63,325 bases of DNA from Deltaproteobacteria bacterium (GCA_025358085.1 JANYKT010000149.1:1-63325), one strand, 5' to 3'; shown: positions 26,942 through 36,178, counted from the first letter of the stretch. Numbers and translations: made by a program. Notes: a model not told the origin generated them from the sequence alone.

Positions 26942-29900
26942 ATGGTGCTGGTCCTGCTCGCTGCTGCAACCGTTTCGACGATGGCCGCAAAGGCTCCCGG
27001 CCGCGATCCGGCGCTGCTGCACAAGCACGTCGCGGAGGCGGTGGCAGAGAAAGAGCACGAGCAGGAACAGGCGCTGCGGCACCTGCTCAGCCTGGGCGGG
27101 GCCCCCGAGCAGCAGGCGGAAATCACCGCGCGCCTGGCCGCCTCGCTGCGCGCCCGCGGGCTCTTGCTCGGCATCCGCGCGTCTGGAGAAAGCGACACGG
27201 ACAAGGCTGCCGCCGAGAGAGATCAGGCGGCCGCGGGCGAGGCGCGCACCGAGGCGGTCGAGCGTTATCGCGAGCTGCTGAAGAAGTATCCGAACAGCGG
27301 CAAGCAGGACGAAGCGCTCTTCTTCCTCGCCGACACGCTGCAGGACTCGGGCAAGGACGACGAGGCGGTCAAGGCGGCGCGGGAGCTGGTGCGGCGCTTC
27401 CCGAAGTCGCAGTGGGCGGCCGCCTCGCACGTCTTCATCGGCGAACAGCTCTTCGAGGCTGCGAAGCTCTCCGAAGCGCTCGCCCAGTACCAGGCCGCCG
27501 CGGAGGTCACCACCGACGAGGTCTATCCGTATGCGCTCTACAAGATGGCCTGGTGCCGCTTCAACCAGAATGGCTTCCTCGACGCGATGAAGCTCCTGAA
27601 GCAAGTCGTCGAGGTCAGCCAGGCGCAGCCGGTGGTTGGCGCCGCGTCCGGAGGGGGAACCCCCTCGAGAGACAGCAGCAAGCTGCAGCTGGCGCGCGAG
27701 GCGCGGCGCGACTACGTCCTCGTTTATGGCCGCGTGGGAGCGCCCGAGAAGGCGCGCGAGGAGTTCGCGCAGAAGTTCGGCGCCGACGGCAAGAAAATGC
27801 TGGAGATGTACGGCAAGCTTCTCTTCGATGAGGGCCGCGACCCCGAGGCGCAGCTGATCGCGCGGCAGCTGCTCGTCATCCACGGCGACGAGCCATCGGC
27901 GGCATTGGACCAGACGCGGCTGGTCATCATCGCTACGCGCGGCGGCAAGCGGAGGGACCTGCTGGGAGAGGCGCAGGCGCTGGTGGACACCTTCCGGCGG
28001 GTGCAGAAAGACCAGCCTGTCTCGGGCGGGTCGGCCGCGCAGGGCGCGTCGAAAGAGGCTTTCGAAGAGGCGTCGCGGCTCGCAGAAGAGACGCTGCGCA
28101 ACCTCGCGGTGCAGATCCACAACGAGGCAAAAAAGACCGAGCTGACCGAGACCTTCGCGGCGGCCAAGGCGATCTACACCGACTACTTGCTGCTCTTTCC
28201 CCATGCGCCAGAGGCGTACGACTTGCGCTTCTTCGATGGCGAACTGCTCTACGGCCTGGGCGAAAAGCGGGCCGCAGCGGTGCTCTACGAAGAAGTCGTG
28301 CGCGAGGATCTGGCCGCACTGAAGAAGAAAGAGAAGCCGGGCAAGTGGCTGCGGAAGGCGGCTTGGAGCGCGGTGCTTTCGCGGTCCGAGGTGGCGGGCG
28401 ATGTTGACCCGCAGCCGCAACCGCAGAGCAAGGGACGAGCAGCCAAAGCCACGTCGCCGGCGGTCGCGCAGAGGTCGTTGCAGCGGGCGCTGACGCCGCC
28501 GGAAGAGCTGCTCTACAAGTCGTGTCTGCTGTATCTGGAAGCGCTGCCTGACGGCCCGCATGCGGTCGAGGTGGCCTTCAAGGCCGGCCGGCTCGAGTAC
28601 GTGGCGCAGCGGCTCGACGACGCGCAGAAGCACCTCGCCTGGGTCGCGACACAGCACCCCGAACACGAGCTAGCGGAGTACGCGGCGAACCTGGTGCTCG
28701 ACATCGCGAACCTGCGCCACGACTACGCGGGGATGCACGCCTGGGCGCTGAAGTTCCTCGCCGACCCGAAGCTCGCGCGGCACGGGGCGCTCGCGCAGGA
28801 TCTCAAGCGCATCGAGAAGGAGAGCGCGTACGCCATCGCCGACGCGACCACGCCCGACCCCGCGAAGGCCCTGGCGCTGCTCGCGTACGTCGACGCGCAT
28901 CCGCACGGCGACCTGACCGACAAGGCCATCTTCGGCGCCTCGGCGGCACTCTCGCGCGCGGGCCGCATCGACGACGCGCTCGCTGCACGAACCCGGCTGT
29001 GGAAAGAGCAGAGCGGCTCCGCGCTGGTGCCGCGCGCGCTGCTCGCCTCGGCGGCCGACCACGCCGCGCTGGGCGACTTTGGTGACGTCGCGGCGCTGCT
29101 GGAAAAGTACGCCGCGGGCTGGCGGAAGCAGGACGAGCTCAAGAGGTGGCGCCTCAACCACCCGCAGCCACCGCGGCCAGGCTCTGACAAACCCACGCCG
29201 CCGGGGCCGAGCTACGAGGAGGCCAAGGCGCAGAGCGGCCTGCACGACGCCGCCGTTCTGAGAGAGGCGCGAGGCGAGCTGACCCTGGCGCTCGCCGATC
29301 GCACCCTTGCGCTGCAGCTGTGGAAGAAGCCCGAAGGCCGCAACGACGCTCTCTTCGCGCAGGCCATGCTGCGGGCCCGGCTGGGAATGCGCTCGCCGGC
29401 GGCGCGCGATCTGGCGGAGGTCGCGCGGCAGGCGCATGACAAGCCGTCGATGCGGTTGATGGCCTGGCGGGAAGCGGCGCGGCTCTTTGCGCGCATCAAG
29501 GAGACCGACCACGCGCGGTGGGCGTGGACAGAGCTCGAGCGCAGCTTCAAGACGCTGGGACCCAAGGGCCGCGCGGCGCTCTCGGGTGAGGCGACGACGG
29601 CCGCGGCCGAGGCGCACCTGGCGTTGGGAAGCAAGGAGTTCGAGGACTTCAAACAGCAGCAGATCAAGGCGCCCTTGATGGTGACGCTGAACCGCAAGAT
29701 CGCGCTGCTGCAGCGGGTGAAGAAGCGCGCCGAAGAGACCGTCTCCATGCGGCAGGCCGAGCCCGCGGTGTGCGCGCTGGTGGCGCTGGGCGAGGCGCAG
29801 CTGCTTCTCGGGCAGGCGCTCGCCGGAAGCCCGTTCCCGCAAGGGCTGCGCACAGCCGAGCAACGCAAGCTTTATCGGGCTGCCATCAATGAGAAGGCGC

Positions 29901-30130
29901 AGCCCATTTTCGCCGACGCGAAAGAGACGCTTGCGAGCGCGGATTCCCGGGCGCATGAACTTGGCGTAGCGGGGCCGTGCACGGTGAAGATGGCGGCGCT
30001 GCTGGACAAGCTTGGCGGCAAGGCCGCGGCGCGTCCCGAGTTGGAGCTGGGCGCGAAGGAACTCGCGCCGATGCCTGAGTACGTCGACGCCGACGGCGCC
30101 GGGATCGCCCGCGAGGAGGCCACACCATGA
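26942..30130 (+). CDS. Large periplasmic TPR protein, NfsD/GltD (AgmU) position
   Basis: 1062 residues, close to the size of AgmU/GltD. A signal-like N-terminus (VLVLLAAATVSTMAAKAPG) precedes many TPR-like helical pairs. Examples are RYRELLKKYPNSGKQDEALF, FIGEQLFEAAKLSEALAQYQ and HAVEVAFKAGRLEYVAQRLD. A helical C-terminal region lacks obvious repeats. AgmU in M. xanthus decorates the helical gliding track and spans the periplasm. It is coupled to the next gene by ATGA at 30127-30130. Confidence in TPR content is high; orthology rests on size and order. Confidence 0.82.
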   Translation: MVLVLLAAATVSTMAAKAPGRDPALLHKHVAEAVAEKEHEQEQALRHLLSLGGAPEQQAEITARLAASLRARGLLLGIRASGESDTDKAAAERDQAAAGEARTEAVERYRELLKKYPNSGKQDEALFFLADTLQDSGKDDEAVKAARELVRRFPKSQWAAASHVFIGEQLFEAAKLSEALAQYQAAAEVTTDEVYPYALYKMAWCRFNQNGFLDAMKLLKQVVEVSQAQPVVGAASGGGTPSRDSSKLQLAREARRDYVLVYGRVGAPEKAREEFAQKFGADGKKMLEMYGKLLFDEGRDPEAQLIARQLLVIHGDEPSAALDQTRLVIIATRGGKRRDLLGEAQALVDTFRRVQKDQPVSGGSAAQGASKEAFEEASRLAEETLRNLAVQIHNEAKKTELTETFAAAKAIYTDYLLLFPHAPEAYDLRFFDGELLYGLGEKRAAAVLYEEVVREDLAALKKKEKPGKWLRKAAWSAVLSRSEVAGDVDPQPQPQSKGRAAKATSPAVAQRSLQRALTPPEELLYKSCLLYLEALPDGPHAVEVAFKAGRLEYVAQRLDDAQKHLAWVATQHPEHELAEYAANLVLDIANLRHDYAGMHAWALKFLADPKLARHGALAQDLKRIEKESAYAIADATTPDPAKALALLAYVDAHPHGDLTDKAIFGASAALSRAGRIDDALAARTRLWKEQSGSALVPRALLASAADHAALGDFGDVAALLEKYAAGWRKQDELKRWRLNHPQPPRPGSDKPTPPGPSYEEAKAQSGLHDAAVLREARGELTLALADRTLALQLWKKPEGRNDALFAQAMLRARLGMRSPAARDLAEVARQAHDKPSMRLMAWREAARLFARIKETDHARWAWTELERSFKTLGPKGRAALSGEATTAAAEAHLALGSKEFEDFKQQQIKAPLMVTLNRKIALLQRVKKRAEETVSMRQAEPAVCALVALGEAQLLLGQALAGSPFPQGLRTAEQRKLYRAAINEKAQPIFADAKETLASADSRAHELGVAGPCTVKMAALLDKLGGKAAARPELELGAKELAPMPEYVDADGAGIAREEATP

Positions 30131-31377
30131 ATCCGCGAATGCTGCCTGTCGTTCTGGTCGCGGTCGCCTGCGCGCACGCTGCTCCGAAGGCGGTTCTGCA
30201 GCAGCCGGCGAGCCCGGCGAAAACAGACCCCGCGACGAAGGCGATGCCTGCCACCGAGGCCCAGCCAGGCACACCGTCAGCGGCCAGGTTTCAACCGTCA
30301 GCGACCAAGCCGGAACCGTTCATGGCCGGGCCGCAACCGCCAGCAGCGAGCGAGAAGTCGCGCCGCTTGATGGACGACGCGATGCTCGCCCGGAAGAGCG
30401 GCGACAAGGTCACAGCCGATCAGCTGGTGGAGCGCTTCCGTCTCGCCGCCGAGGCCGAGAGCGCGCCCGGCCCAGCGCGCTTCGACTATGCGGTCGCGCT
30501 CGATCGGGCCGGCAAGCTCGCCCTGGCCGAGCAGGCCTACCGCGCGGTCGCCGCCGGCAAACACGCGCTCGCCTTCGCCGCCGCCGCGCGCGCCGCGTCG
30601 ATGGACCTCGATCGCGGGGACAGCCCCGCCGCGCGCTCGGCGCTTTTGCTCGCGGACAAGGCGCTCCCGGGTGACGTGCGGCCGGTGGTGCTGCGCGCGA
30701 AGGTCGAACTCCTGCTCGGCGATCCCGCAGCGGCGCAGGCTGCGGCGCGAGAAGCGCTTGCGCGTGCGCCCTCGGACATCGGCGCCCTCTGTACGCTGGC
30801 CCGCGCCCACCTTCTGCAAGGCTCGCCGGGCACCGCGAAGATCCTCGCTGCTCGCGCTGCGCAAGCCGACCCGCACAACGCCGAGCCACTGCTGGTGCAG
30901 GCCGAGATCGCGCGCGTCCAAGGAAGCCAGGCCGAAGAACTCGCGGCGGCGCGCGCCGCTGTCGCCGCGGACGAGGATTCGCCGGAAGCCGCGCTGGCTC
31001 TGGGGCAGCTGCTGTACGAGCACGGCCTGAACGGCGAGGCGGTCGATGAGCTGACGCGCGCCGCCGAGCTGAACCCCGGCTCGTATGGCGCCCGACTTGC
31101 ACTGGGCACTGCGCTCGCTTCCGCGGGCCAGAACGGTGAGGCCGTCAAGTCGCTGCAGGCGGCGGCGAAGCTCGCCCCCACGGCAGCCGCGCCGCACTTC
31201 GAACTCGCCCGCCTCAGGCTGGACGGCGACGGCGATGCACAAGGCGCTCTCATAGAAGCAAAACTTTTCCTACGTCTGTCCAAGGTGACGCCTCCCGCGA
31301 GCCATCCCATCCATGCGCTGGTGCAGAGGTGCGAGGAAGCACTCAAGCCGCGGGCTCAGGCATCGGTCGTGCATTAA
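30127..31377 (+). CDS. TPR lipoprotein, NfsE/GltE (AglT) position
   Basis: 416 residues. The lipobox VLVAVACAHA gives a lipidated Cys near residue 15. A Pro/Ala/Thr linker follows, then at least six canonical TPRs (FDYAVALDRAGKLALAEQAY, LALGQLLYEHGLNGEAVDEL, ARLALGTALASAGQNGEAVK). AglT/GltE is likewise a TPR lipoprotein encoded between gltD and gltF. It overlaps gltD-like by 4 nt. The next start is 70 nt away, the widest gap up to that point in this operon. Confidence 0.83.
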   Translation: MNPRMLPVVLVAVACAHAAPKAVLQQPASPAKTDPATKAMPATEAQPGTPSAARFQPSATKPEPFMAGPQPPAASEKSRRLMDDAMLARKSGDKVTADQLVERFRLAAEAESAPGPARFDYAVALDRAGKLALAEQAYRAVAAGKHALAFAAAARAASMDLDRGDSPAARSALLLADKALPGDVRPVVLRAKVELLLGDPAAAQAAAREALARAPSDIGALCTLARAHLLQGSPGTAKILAARAAQADPHNAEPLLVQAEIARVQGSQAEELAAARAAVAADEDSPEAALALGQLLYEHGLNGEAVDELTRAAELNPGSYGARLALGTALASAGQNGEAVKSLQAAAKLAPTAAAPHFELARLRLDGDGDAQGALIEAKLFLRLSKVTPPASHPIHALVQRCEEALKPRAQASVVH

Positions 31378-31447
31378 GAAATGGTTCAAAGGCTCGCGGA
31401 GGCGAAGGTGTCTGGCGGGGCAGCTTGGTTGCACGAGGGGGCGGGAT

Positions 31448-31756
31448 ATGGGCGGCGGAAAAAAGTTCTGGTGGGCAATCGGGATGGCTGCGGCGCTCGG
31501 GCTCGGCCCGGGTGACGTGATGGCAAGCTCTCCAGAGGACGCTGCGGCAAACAACACTGCCGTGCAGCGGTCGGTGGGCTCCGCGAAGTCGCCGCGGACC
31601 GTCCTGCATTTCGGAGAGGACGACATTCGGGGCGACATCACCCGGCCGGACGGCGAGCTGGTGCAGGCGCCGCGGCGCGTGAGCGAGGGAAGCCTGCTTC
31701 GCATCCGAAGAAGCTTTGTCGACCGTGCGCTCTCTTCCATTGCTCGTGGCCAGTAA
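31448..31756 (+). CDS. Small exported protein, NfsF/GltF position
   Basis: 102 residues from ATG 31448; the frame is open upstream inside the previous gene, but that part is a shadow. The N-terminus (FWWAIGMAAALGLGPGDVMA) is a signal or anchor. The C-terminal half carries TVLHFGEDDIRGDITRPDGE followed by RVSEGSLLRIRRSFVDRAL. From memory this FxxDxIxGDxxRPDGE...SLxxIRxxF pattern recurs in small proteins next to AgmX-type genes in delta-proteobacteria. It may contact the FHA/AgmX protein encoded next. No enzyme motif. Confidence 0.72.
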   Translation: MGGGKKFWWAIGMAAALGLGPGDVMASSPEDAAANNTAVQRSVGSAKSPRTVLHFGEDDIRGDITRPDGELVQAPRRVSEGSLLRIRRSFVDRALSSIARGQ

Positions 31757-31788
31757 CCAATCTTTTCCAACCCGGGCTCCAAACGACC

Positions 31789-33714
31789 ATGAATCCGATC
31801 ACTCTCAAGGTTTATGACGGCGGAAAGCTCACCACGTCGCGCGTCTTCGAGACGGACAGCATCCGCCTCGGCAGCAGCGCCGCAGACCTGGTCCTCGAGT
31901 CGGCCAACATCGACGCCAGCCACGCCGTCATCGAGACGGGCGCGCACGGCGTCGTGCTGCGGGCGCTCGGTGCCGCGCCGCTGTTCCTCAATGGCCAGCC
32001 GATCATCGCGGCGCCGCTGCGACACGGGGACCTCATCTCTATCGGTGGGCTGCGCATCATGGTGGAGCTCCGACCTCCGCCGCCGCTCGTGGTCGCTCCG
32101 CCGGTGCCGCGCCCCCGGCTGCACCTCATCCAGACCGAGGTGACGAACGAGCAGCCTGGCCCTCCCCAACCCGCCCTGGCGGTGGTCCGGGGGACGCAGA
32201 CCGCCCCCGACCCGCGCAGCTCGCGGGCCGAAGGGGCCCTTGCTCCGGCGCTTCTGGTGCCTGTCACAATGCCGACCTCCGCTGTGAGCGCGCAGCCGGG
32301 CGGGATGGCGGCGAGAGAGGCTGCGCCGGCTGCAAAGCCTGCCGAGCCGACTCGCAAGCACAAGCTGCCGCCGCTTTCGCAAGCCGCGCTGCAGGGCGGC
32401 GATTGCGCCGAAGTCGAGCTTTTCTGGGGCGAAACCCGCATCGGCGTCTGGCAGCTTTCGCCCGGTGAGCAATTCGTCGCCGGCAGCGCGCCCGGATGCA
32501 TGGCGCTCCTGCCCGGAATCGAGCGTGCCCAGATCCTGCGCAGCGACGCGAACGGCTGGACCATCGCCGCGCCGCGCCCGCTGACACTGTCGCTCGAGGA
32601 GAACGGCCGGGTGCAGGCCGGCCCCGAGCTGCTGGTGCGCGGCCGCAGCCAGGCTGACGCGCAGGGCCTGCTGGCGCCGCTCAGTTCACGCTCGGTTGCG
32701 GTGCTTCAGAGCGGCCTGATGTCCCTGCGCGTGCGCCGGGTGCCGACGGCCTTCAAGGCGGGCGTCGAGCCGACCGACTGGAAGGGCATGCTGGTCGCCT
32801 CGGTGGCGGCGGTGCTGATGATGGTGGGCATGAAGGTGTGGAGCAAGAACGCGCCCCCGCCCAAAGTTTCTGGCGAGGCCGAACTGATCGTCTCGCGGCC
32901 CATGGTCGTGCGCAGCGTGGTCAAGCCCGACCCGATCGCGGTCAAGGACAAGTCCGCGCAGCAAAATGAAGGCCGCAAGGACCCGGGTCTGGCGGTCGCG
33001 CGGCACAAGGGCGAAGAGGGCCAGGCCGGCAGGAAGGACGCGCCCCGCCGGGAGGCCCGCGCCGAGCGCAGGTCGGCGGATGACTTGGCGATGGTCGCGA
33101 ACACTGGCCTGCTCAAGGCGCTGGGCGGCGGCAAGGGCGCGAGCAACGTCTTCGGCGTCGCGCTCGACAAAGGCGCGCAGGACGCAATGGGCCACCTCAC
33201 CGGGCCGCGCGTCGGGGACGCCCGTGGCGAGGGCGGCATGGGCCTCAAGTCGCTGGGCGGACGCGGCGGCGGCGGCGATGGCTCGGGCCTGGGGCTCGCG
33301 CGCATCGGCACCAACGGCATCGGCGGCGGTCTCGCCAACTACGGCAACGGCAAGGGCGGACTGCGCGGCAAGGAGAACGGCGAGATCGGCCTCGGGCCCG
33401 GTCAGCCGGAGGTGGTCGGCCACATCGACCCCGAACTCATCCGCAAGGTCGTCCACGACCACCGCGCCCAGATTCGCACTTGCTACGAGACCCAGCTGAG
33501 CACCAGACCGGACCTCGCCGGCAAGCTCGTCAGCGCCTGGACCATCGACCAGAGCGGCACCGTTACCGAGGCGCACACCTCTGAGTCCACGTTGCACGAC
33601 CACACCGTCGAAGGCTGCGTGGCCTCGAAGATCAAGACCTGGCGCTTCCCGATTCCCAAGGGCGGCGGCGAAGTCTTCGTCACCTATCCCTTCATCTTCA
33701 CTCCGGGAGGGTGA
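31789..33714 (+). CDS. FHA - TM - AgmX/PglI protein, NfsG/GltG (PglI) position
   Basis: 641 residues. An N-terminal FHA domain (residues about 1-93: FETDSIRLGSSAADLVLES, ASHAVIETG, GDLISIGGLRI) would read phospho-threonine in the cytoplasm. A second beta-rich domain spans about 205-315, then one TM helix near 333-351 (MLVASVAAVLMMVGMKVW). A charged linker and a Gly-rich stretch (about 480-537) lead into a C-terminal AgmX/PglI domain with ELIRKVVHDHRAQIRTCYET and conserved Cys565 and Cys610. That domain reaches through the periplasm like TonB. This is the most diagnostic gene of the Nfs/Glt set. Confidence 0.9.
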   Translation: MNPITLKVYDGGKLTTSRVFETDSIRLGSSAADLVLESANIDASHAVIETGAHGVVLRALGAAPLFLNGQPIIAAPLRHGDLISIGGLRIMVELRPPPPLVVAPPVPRPRLHLIQTEVTNEQPGPPQPALAVVRGTQTAPDPRSSRAEGALAPALLVPVTMPTSAVSAQPGGMAAREAAPAAKPAEPTRKHKLPPLSQAALQGGDCAEVELFWGETRIGVWQLSPGEQFVAGSAPGCMALLPGIERAQILRSDANGWTIAAPRPLTLSLEENGRVQAGPELLVRGRSQADAQGLLAPLSSRSVAVLQSGLMSLRVRRVPTAFKAGVEPTDWKGMLVASVAAVLMMVGMKVWSKNAPPPKVSGEAELIVSRPMVVRSVVKPDPIAVKDKSAQQNEGRKDPGLAVARHKGEEGQAGRKDAPRREARAERRSADDLAMVANTGLLKALGGGKGASNVFGVALDKGAQDAMGHLTGPRVGDARGEGGMGLKSLGGRGGGGDGSGLGLARIGTNGIGGGLANYGNGKGGLRGKENGEIGLGPGQPEVVGHIDPELIRKVVHDHRAQIRTCYETQLSTRPDLAGKLVSAWTIDQSGTVTEAHTSESTLHDHTVEGCVASKIKTWRFPIPKGGGEVFVTYPFIFTPGG

Positions 33715-33718
33715 GCCG

Positions 33719-34213
33719 ATGCTCCTCGCACTCCTCATCGCCGCGCCCTTCGCTGCCGCGGCCCAGCCGCAGCAACCTTGGCTGGAGACCTCCTTCGGGC
33801 CGATGGTGCTCCACCGCAACGGGGGGCTTGACAGCGGGCCCCTGCTGCGAATGCAGATTGCCTTTCCTCTTGGCGAGCGGCTCGCCGGCGAGCTGTGGGC
33901 CGCGGGTTCGCTGGAGAGCGCGCCGCTCGGCCGGCCGGGAGATCAGGCGCTGATCGGTGGCGGCGTCGCGGCGCGGTTCCTGCTTCATGAGTTCGATGCC
34001 GAGGGGCGCTTCGCACTCTGGGCCCACGGCGGCGCGGGTTATCTGGCGGCGGCGGCGGGGACCGGTCTCTCGGGTCCCGCTGGCTTTGGGGGCGCGGCTT
34101 TCGTCTTCCAGCCGCTCATCCGGCGGTTCGCGGTGGGGCTTGAGGCGGACGCAATCGGGGCCCGCTCGGCCTTCGGATTCGCGCTGCTGCCGACGCTGCG
34201 CTGCGCTCTTTAG
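33719..34213 (+). CDS. Small outer-membrane barrel, NfsH/GltH position
   Basis: 164 residues, 4 nt after the FHA-AgmX gene. The signal MLLALLIAAPFAAAAQ is followed by about eight amphipathic strands (ETSFGPMVLHRNGGL, EGRFALWAHGGAGYLAAAAG, FAVGLEADAIGARSAFGF) ending in a beta strand (LPTLRCAL). It completes the eight-gene NfsA-H/GltA-H order. The family is fast-evolving, so position carries most of the weight. Confidence 0.77.
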   Translation: MLLALLIAAPFAAAAQPQQPWLETSFGPMVLHRNGGLDSGPLLRMQIAFPLGERLAGELWAAGSLESAPLGRPGDQALIGGGVAARFLLHEFDAEGRFALWAHGGAGYLAAAAGTGLSGPAGFGGAAFVFQPLIRRFAVGLEADAIGARSAFGFALLPTLRCAL

Positions 34214-34267
34214 AGTCTACGGCAGAATCTCGCGCGCTTCGGGCTCGTGGCGTATGGTCCGCCTCAA

Positions 34268-35026
34268 GTGCGCTTCGCCTGCCCCGCCTGCCACGCAAGC
34301 TTCCAGACGGCATCCTCCGCGAGAGCGCGGGTGCAAGTTGCCTGCGCCGCGTGTTCTGCGAGCATGCAACCCGAGGCCGAAGTGCTGGATCTGCACCGCC
34401 TCCCGCCCCGGCGCCATGACCTCGGCGATCTGCAAGCGCGTCTCGCGCTGGACCGCGAGGCGACAGGGCCTGACCAGATCTGGTTCGTGGGTGTGGCCGG
34501 TCGCAGGGTCGGGCCGCTGACACTTGCCGGGCTCGATGGGCTCAAGGCGCGCGGTCAGCTGGCCGGAACCAGCATGGTGTGGCGCGATGGCTGGCCGATG
34601 TGGGCCGTCGCCGAAGCGGTTCCCGAGCTGCGGCCGCTCTTCGGTCTCGCGCACGAGCTCGCGGTGCCGCCGCTTCTCTCGCATGAGTCGCTGCCGTTCG
34701 CGGCGCCGGCGGAGGAGACTACCGAACCGGGTAGCGAGCCGGGTGACGAGCCGGGAAACCTCGAGCCCGGGAACCTCGAGCCGGGGAACCTCGAGCGTCC
34801 AGGCGCGATCGATCCCGCGAGTGCCCGAGGCAGGGTCCCGCCGCCGCGCGCCCGGACCCGCCGCGCCGAGGCGGAGTTCAGCGCTTCTTCTCTAGCCGAA
34901 TCGCGCCCGGTCGCGCTGCGCCTCGCCATCGCCATCGCGCTCTTGGCCCTCGCCATGGTCTTTGCCAGCCGCGCTTGCGTGCCAGCGCCCGCGCCCCCAC
35001 CGGTGATGAGCGGAGAGAAGCCATGA
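34268..35026 (+). CDS. Zinc-finger / GYF / TM protein resembling the N-terminal half of AgmX (GltJ)
   Basis: About 252 residues. GTG 34268 is preferred because AgmX-type proteins begin directly with the finger; an in-frame GTG at 34247 adds seven residues. FACPACHASF and VACAACSASM give the two CxxC pairs of an MJ0042-like finger. A GYF_2 domain follows (IWFVGVAGRRVGPLTLAGLD ... MVWRDGWPMWAVAEA). Then come a threefold 15-bp repeat (EPGNLEPGNLEPGNLE, about 34,750-34,796), a basic linker, one TM helix and a short periplasmic end. M. xanthus GltJ has the same front part but continues into an AgmX/PglI domain that is missing here. Confidence 0.82.
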   Translation: MRFACPACHASFQTASSARARVQVACAACSASMQPEAEVLDLHRLPPRRHDLGDLQARLALDREATGPDQIWFVGVAGRRVGPLTLAGLDGLKARGQLAGTSMVWRDGWPMWAVAEAVPELRPLFGLAHELAVPPLLSHESLPFAAPAEETTEPGSEPGDEPGNLEPGNLEPGNLERPGAIDPASARGRVPPPRARTRRAEAEFSASSLAESRPVALRLAIAIALLALAMVFASRACVPAPAPPPVMSGEKP

Positions 35027-36117
35027 AGCGGCCGCCCCTTCCGTTGCCCGATCTCTGGTCGCTCGGCGACCTCGAGCGCATGCGCCTGATCCTGCGCGGC
35101 GGCTCGGTGATCGAGTGGCGCCGGCTGCACTTTCAGACGGTTGCGGAGGTGGACCGCTACCTGCGGCTCTGCCTGTTCGAGCCCGCCGATCCGTTCGACC
35201 GCGCGCGCCTGCAGCGCATCCTCGACGAAGCGGTCGACTATCTGCGCACCACTTTCCGCTACGCGGTGGCCGACCATGTCGCGCACCCCAAGGACATCCA
35301 GACGCTGTTCCTGCTGGCCTCGGGAGTGGGCGAGCCGAAGCTGCGCCGCATCGCCTGCCTGGTGCTCAAGGTGATGCACGTCGTCCACCACGTCGAGGCG
35401 CGCGCGCAGCTGCACCGGGCGCGGCTCGCCGAGGAGGAGATGAACGTGCTGGTCACCGCGCGGGTGGACAACGCCATCGCGGCTCTGCGCGCGGAGGGAA
35501 TGCCCATCGTCTCGGCCTTCGGCAGCGTCAAGACCCGCCACGCGACCATCACCAAGCTGCTGGCCAAGAAGGAGACGCTGGCGGCGCAGGTCTACGATCG
35601 CGTCCGCTACCGCGTGGTCACCGCCGATCGCGCGCACGTCCTGCCGGTGCTGGTGCGGCTCTGCGACCTGCTCATTCCTTTCAACTTCGTGGTGCCCGGG
35701 CAGACGCAGAACACGCTCTTCTCCTTCCGCGAGCTGGTGCGCGGCACCCCGGAGCTCAAGGCGCTGGCGCCCGATCTGCAAGTCGGCCTGCACCTCGAGG
35801 AGCACGACCAGAGCAGCGGCCACCAGAGCGGGCCCGCCAATGAGTTTTCTGGCGACGGCTACCGCGTGCTCAACTTCGTGGTCGACCTGCCGGTGCGGCT
35901 GCCAGAGCGCGCGGTGGATGCGGGTGACGGCCGCATCGCTTTCTGCGTGGTCGAGCTGCAGCTGGTCGATCAGGAGACGAGCGTCGCCAACGAGCGGGGC
36001 GAGAACGCGCACGCGCGCTACAAGAAGCGCCAGCTGCGCAACGTGCTGCGCCGCCTGTCGCGCGGGCTGGTGGTGCCGAAGGGCAGCACCAAAGGCAAGC
36101 CGTTCACGAAGTCCTGA
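35023..36117 (+). CDS. TIGR04552-like protein with a RelA/SpoT-synthetase-like pattern
   Basis: 364 residues, coupled to the GYF gene by ATGA. It looks like a delta-proteobacterial conserved family I recall as TIGR04552 (unverified). The helical N-terminus contains DIQTLFLLASGVGEPKLRRI. The second half follows the order of RelA/SpoT synthetase motifs: SAFGSVKTRHATITKLL (K170, K178), VYDRVRYRVV (D192), GDGYRVLNFVV (Y280), FCVVELQLVD (E311) and ENAHARYKKR. In Rel enzymes the matching Asp binds metal, Tyr stacks GDP and Glu is the base. The inserts between motifs are longer than in Rel. Whether it makes (p)ppGpp is unknown. Confidence 0.75.
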   Translation: MKRPPLPLPDLWSLGDLERMRLILRGGSVIEWRRLHFQTVAEVDRYLRLCLFEPADPFDRARLQRILDEAVDYLRTTFRYAVADHVAHPKDIQTLFLLASGVGEPKLRRIACLVLKVMHVVHHVEARAQLHRARLAEEEMNVLVTARVDNAIAALRAEGMPIVSAFGSVKTRHATITKLLAKKETLAAQVYDRVRYRVVTADRAHVLPVLVRLCDLLIPFNFVVPGQTQNTLFSFRELVRGTPELKALAPDLQVGLHLEEHDQSSGHQSGPANEFSGDGYRVLNFVVDLPVRLPERAVDAGDGRIAFCVVELQLVDQETSVANERGENAHARYKKRQLRNVLRRLSRGLVVPKGSTKGKPFTKS

Positions 36118-36178
36118 ACTCGACGCCGCGCGCACTGCGCTCTTGGAGCGGGCTTGCTTTCTATCGGACAGTTTCGCG

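Noticed and set aside
26819-28666. 615-residue minus-strand open frame
   Set aside because: Antisense shadow of the large TPR gene; composition is typical of reversed TPR codons.
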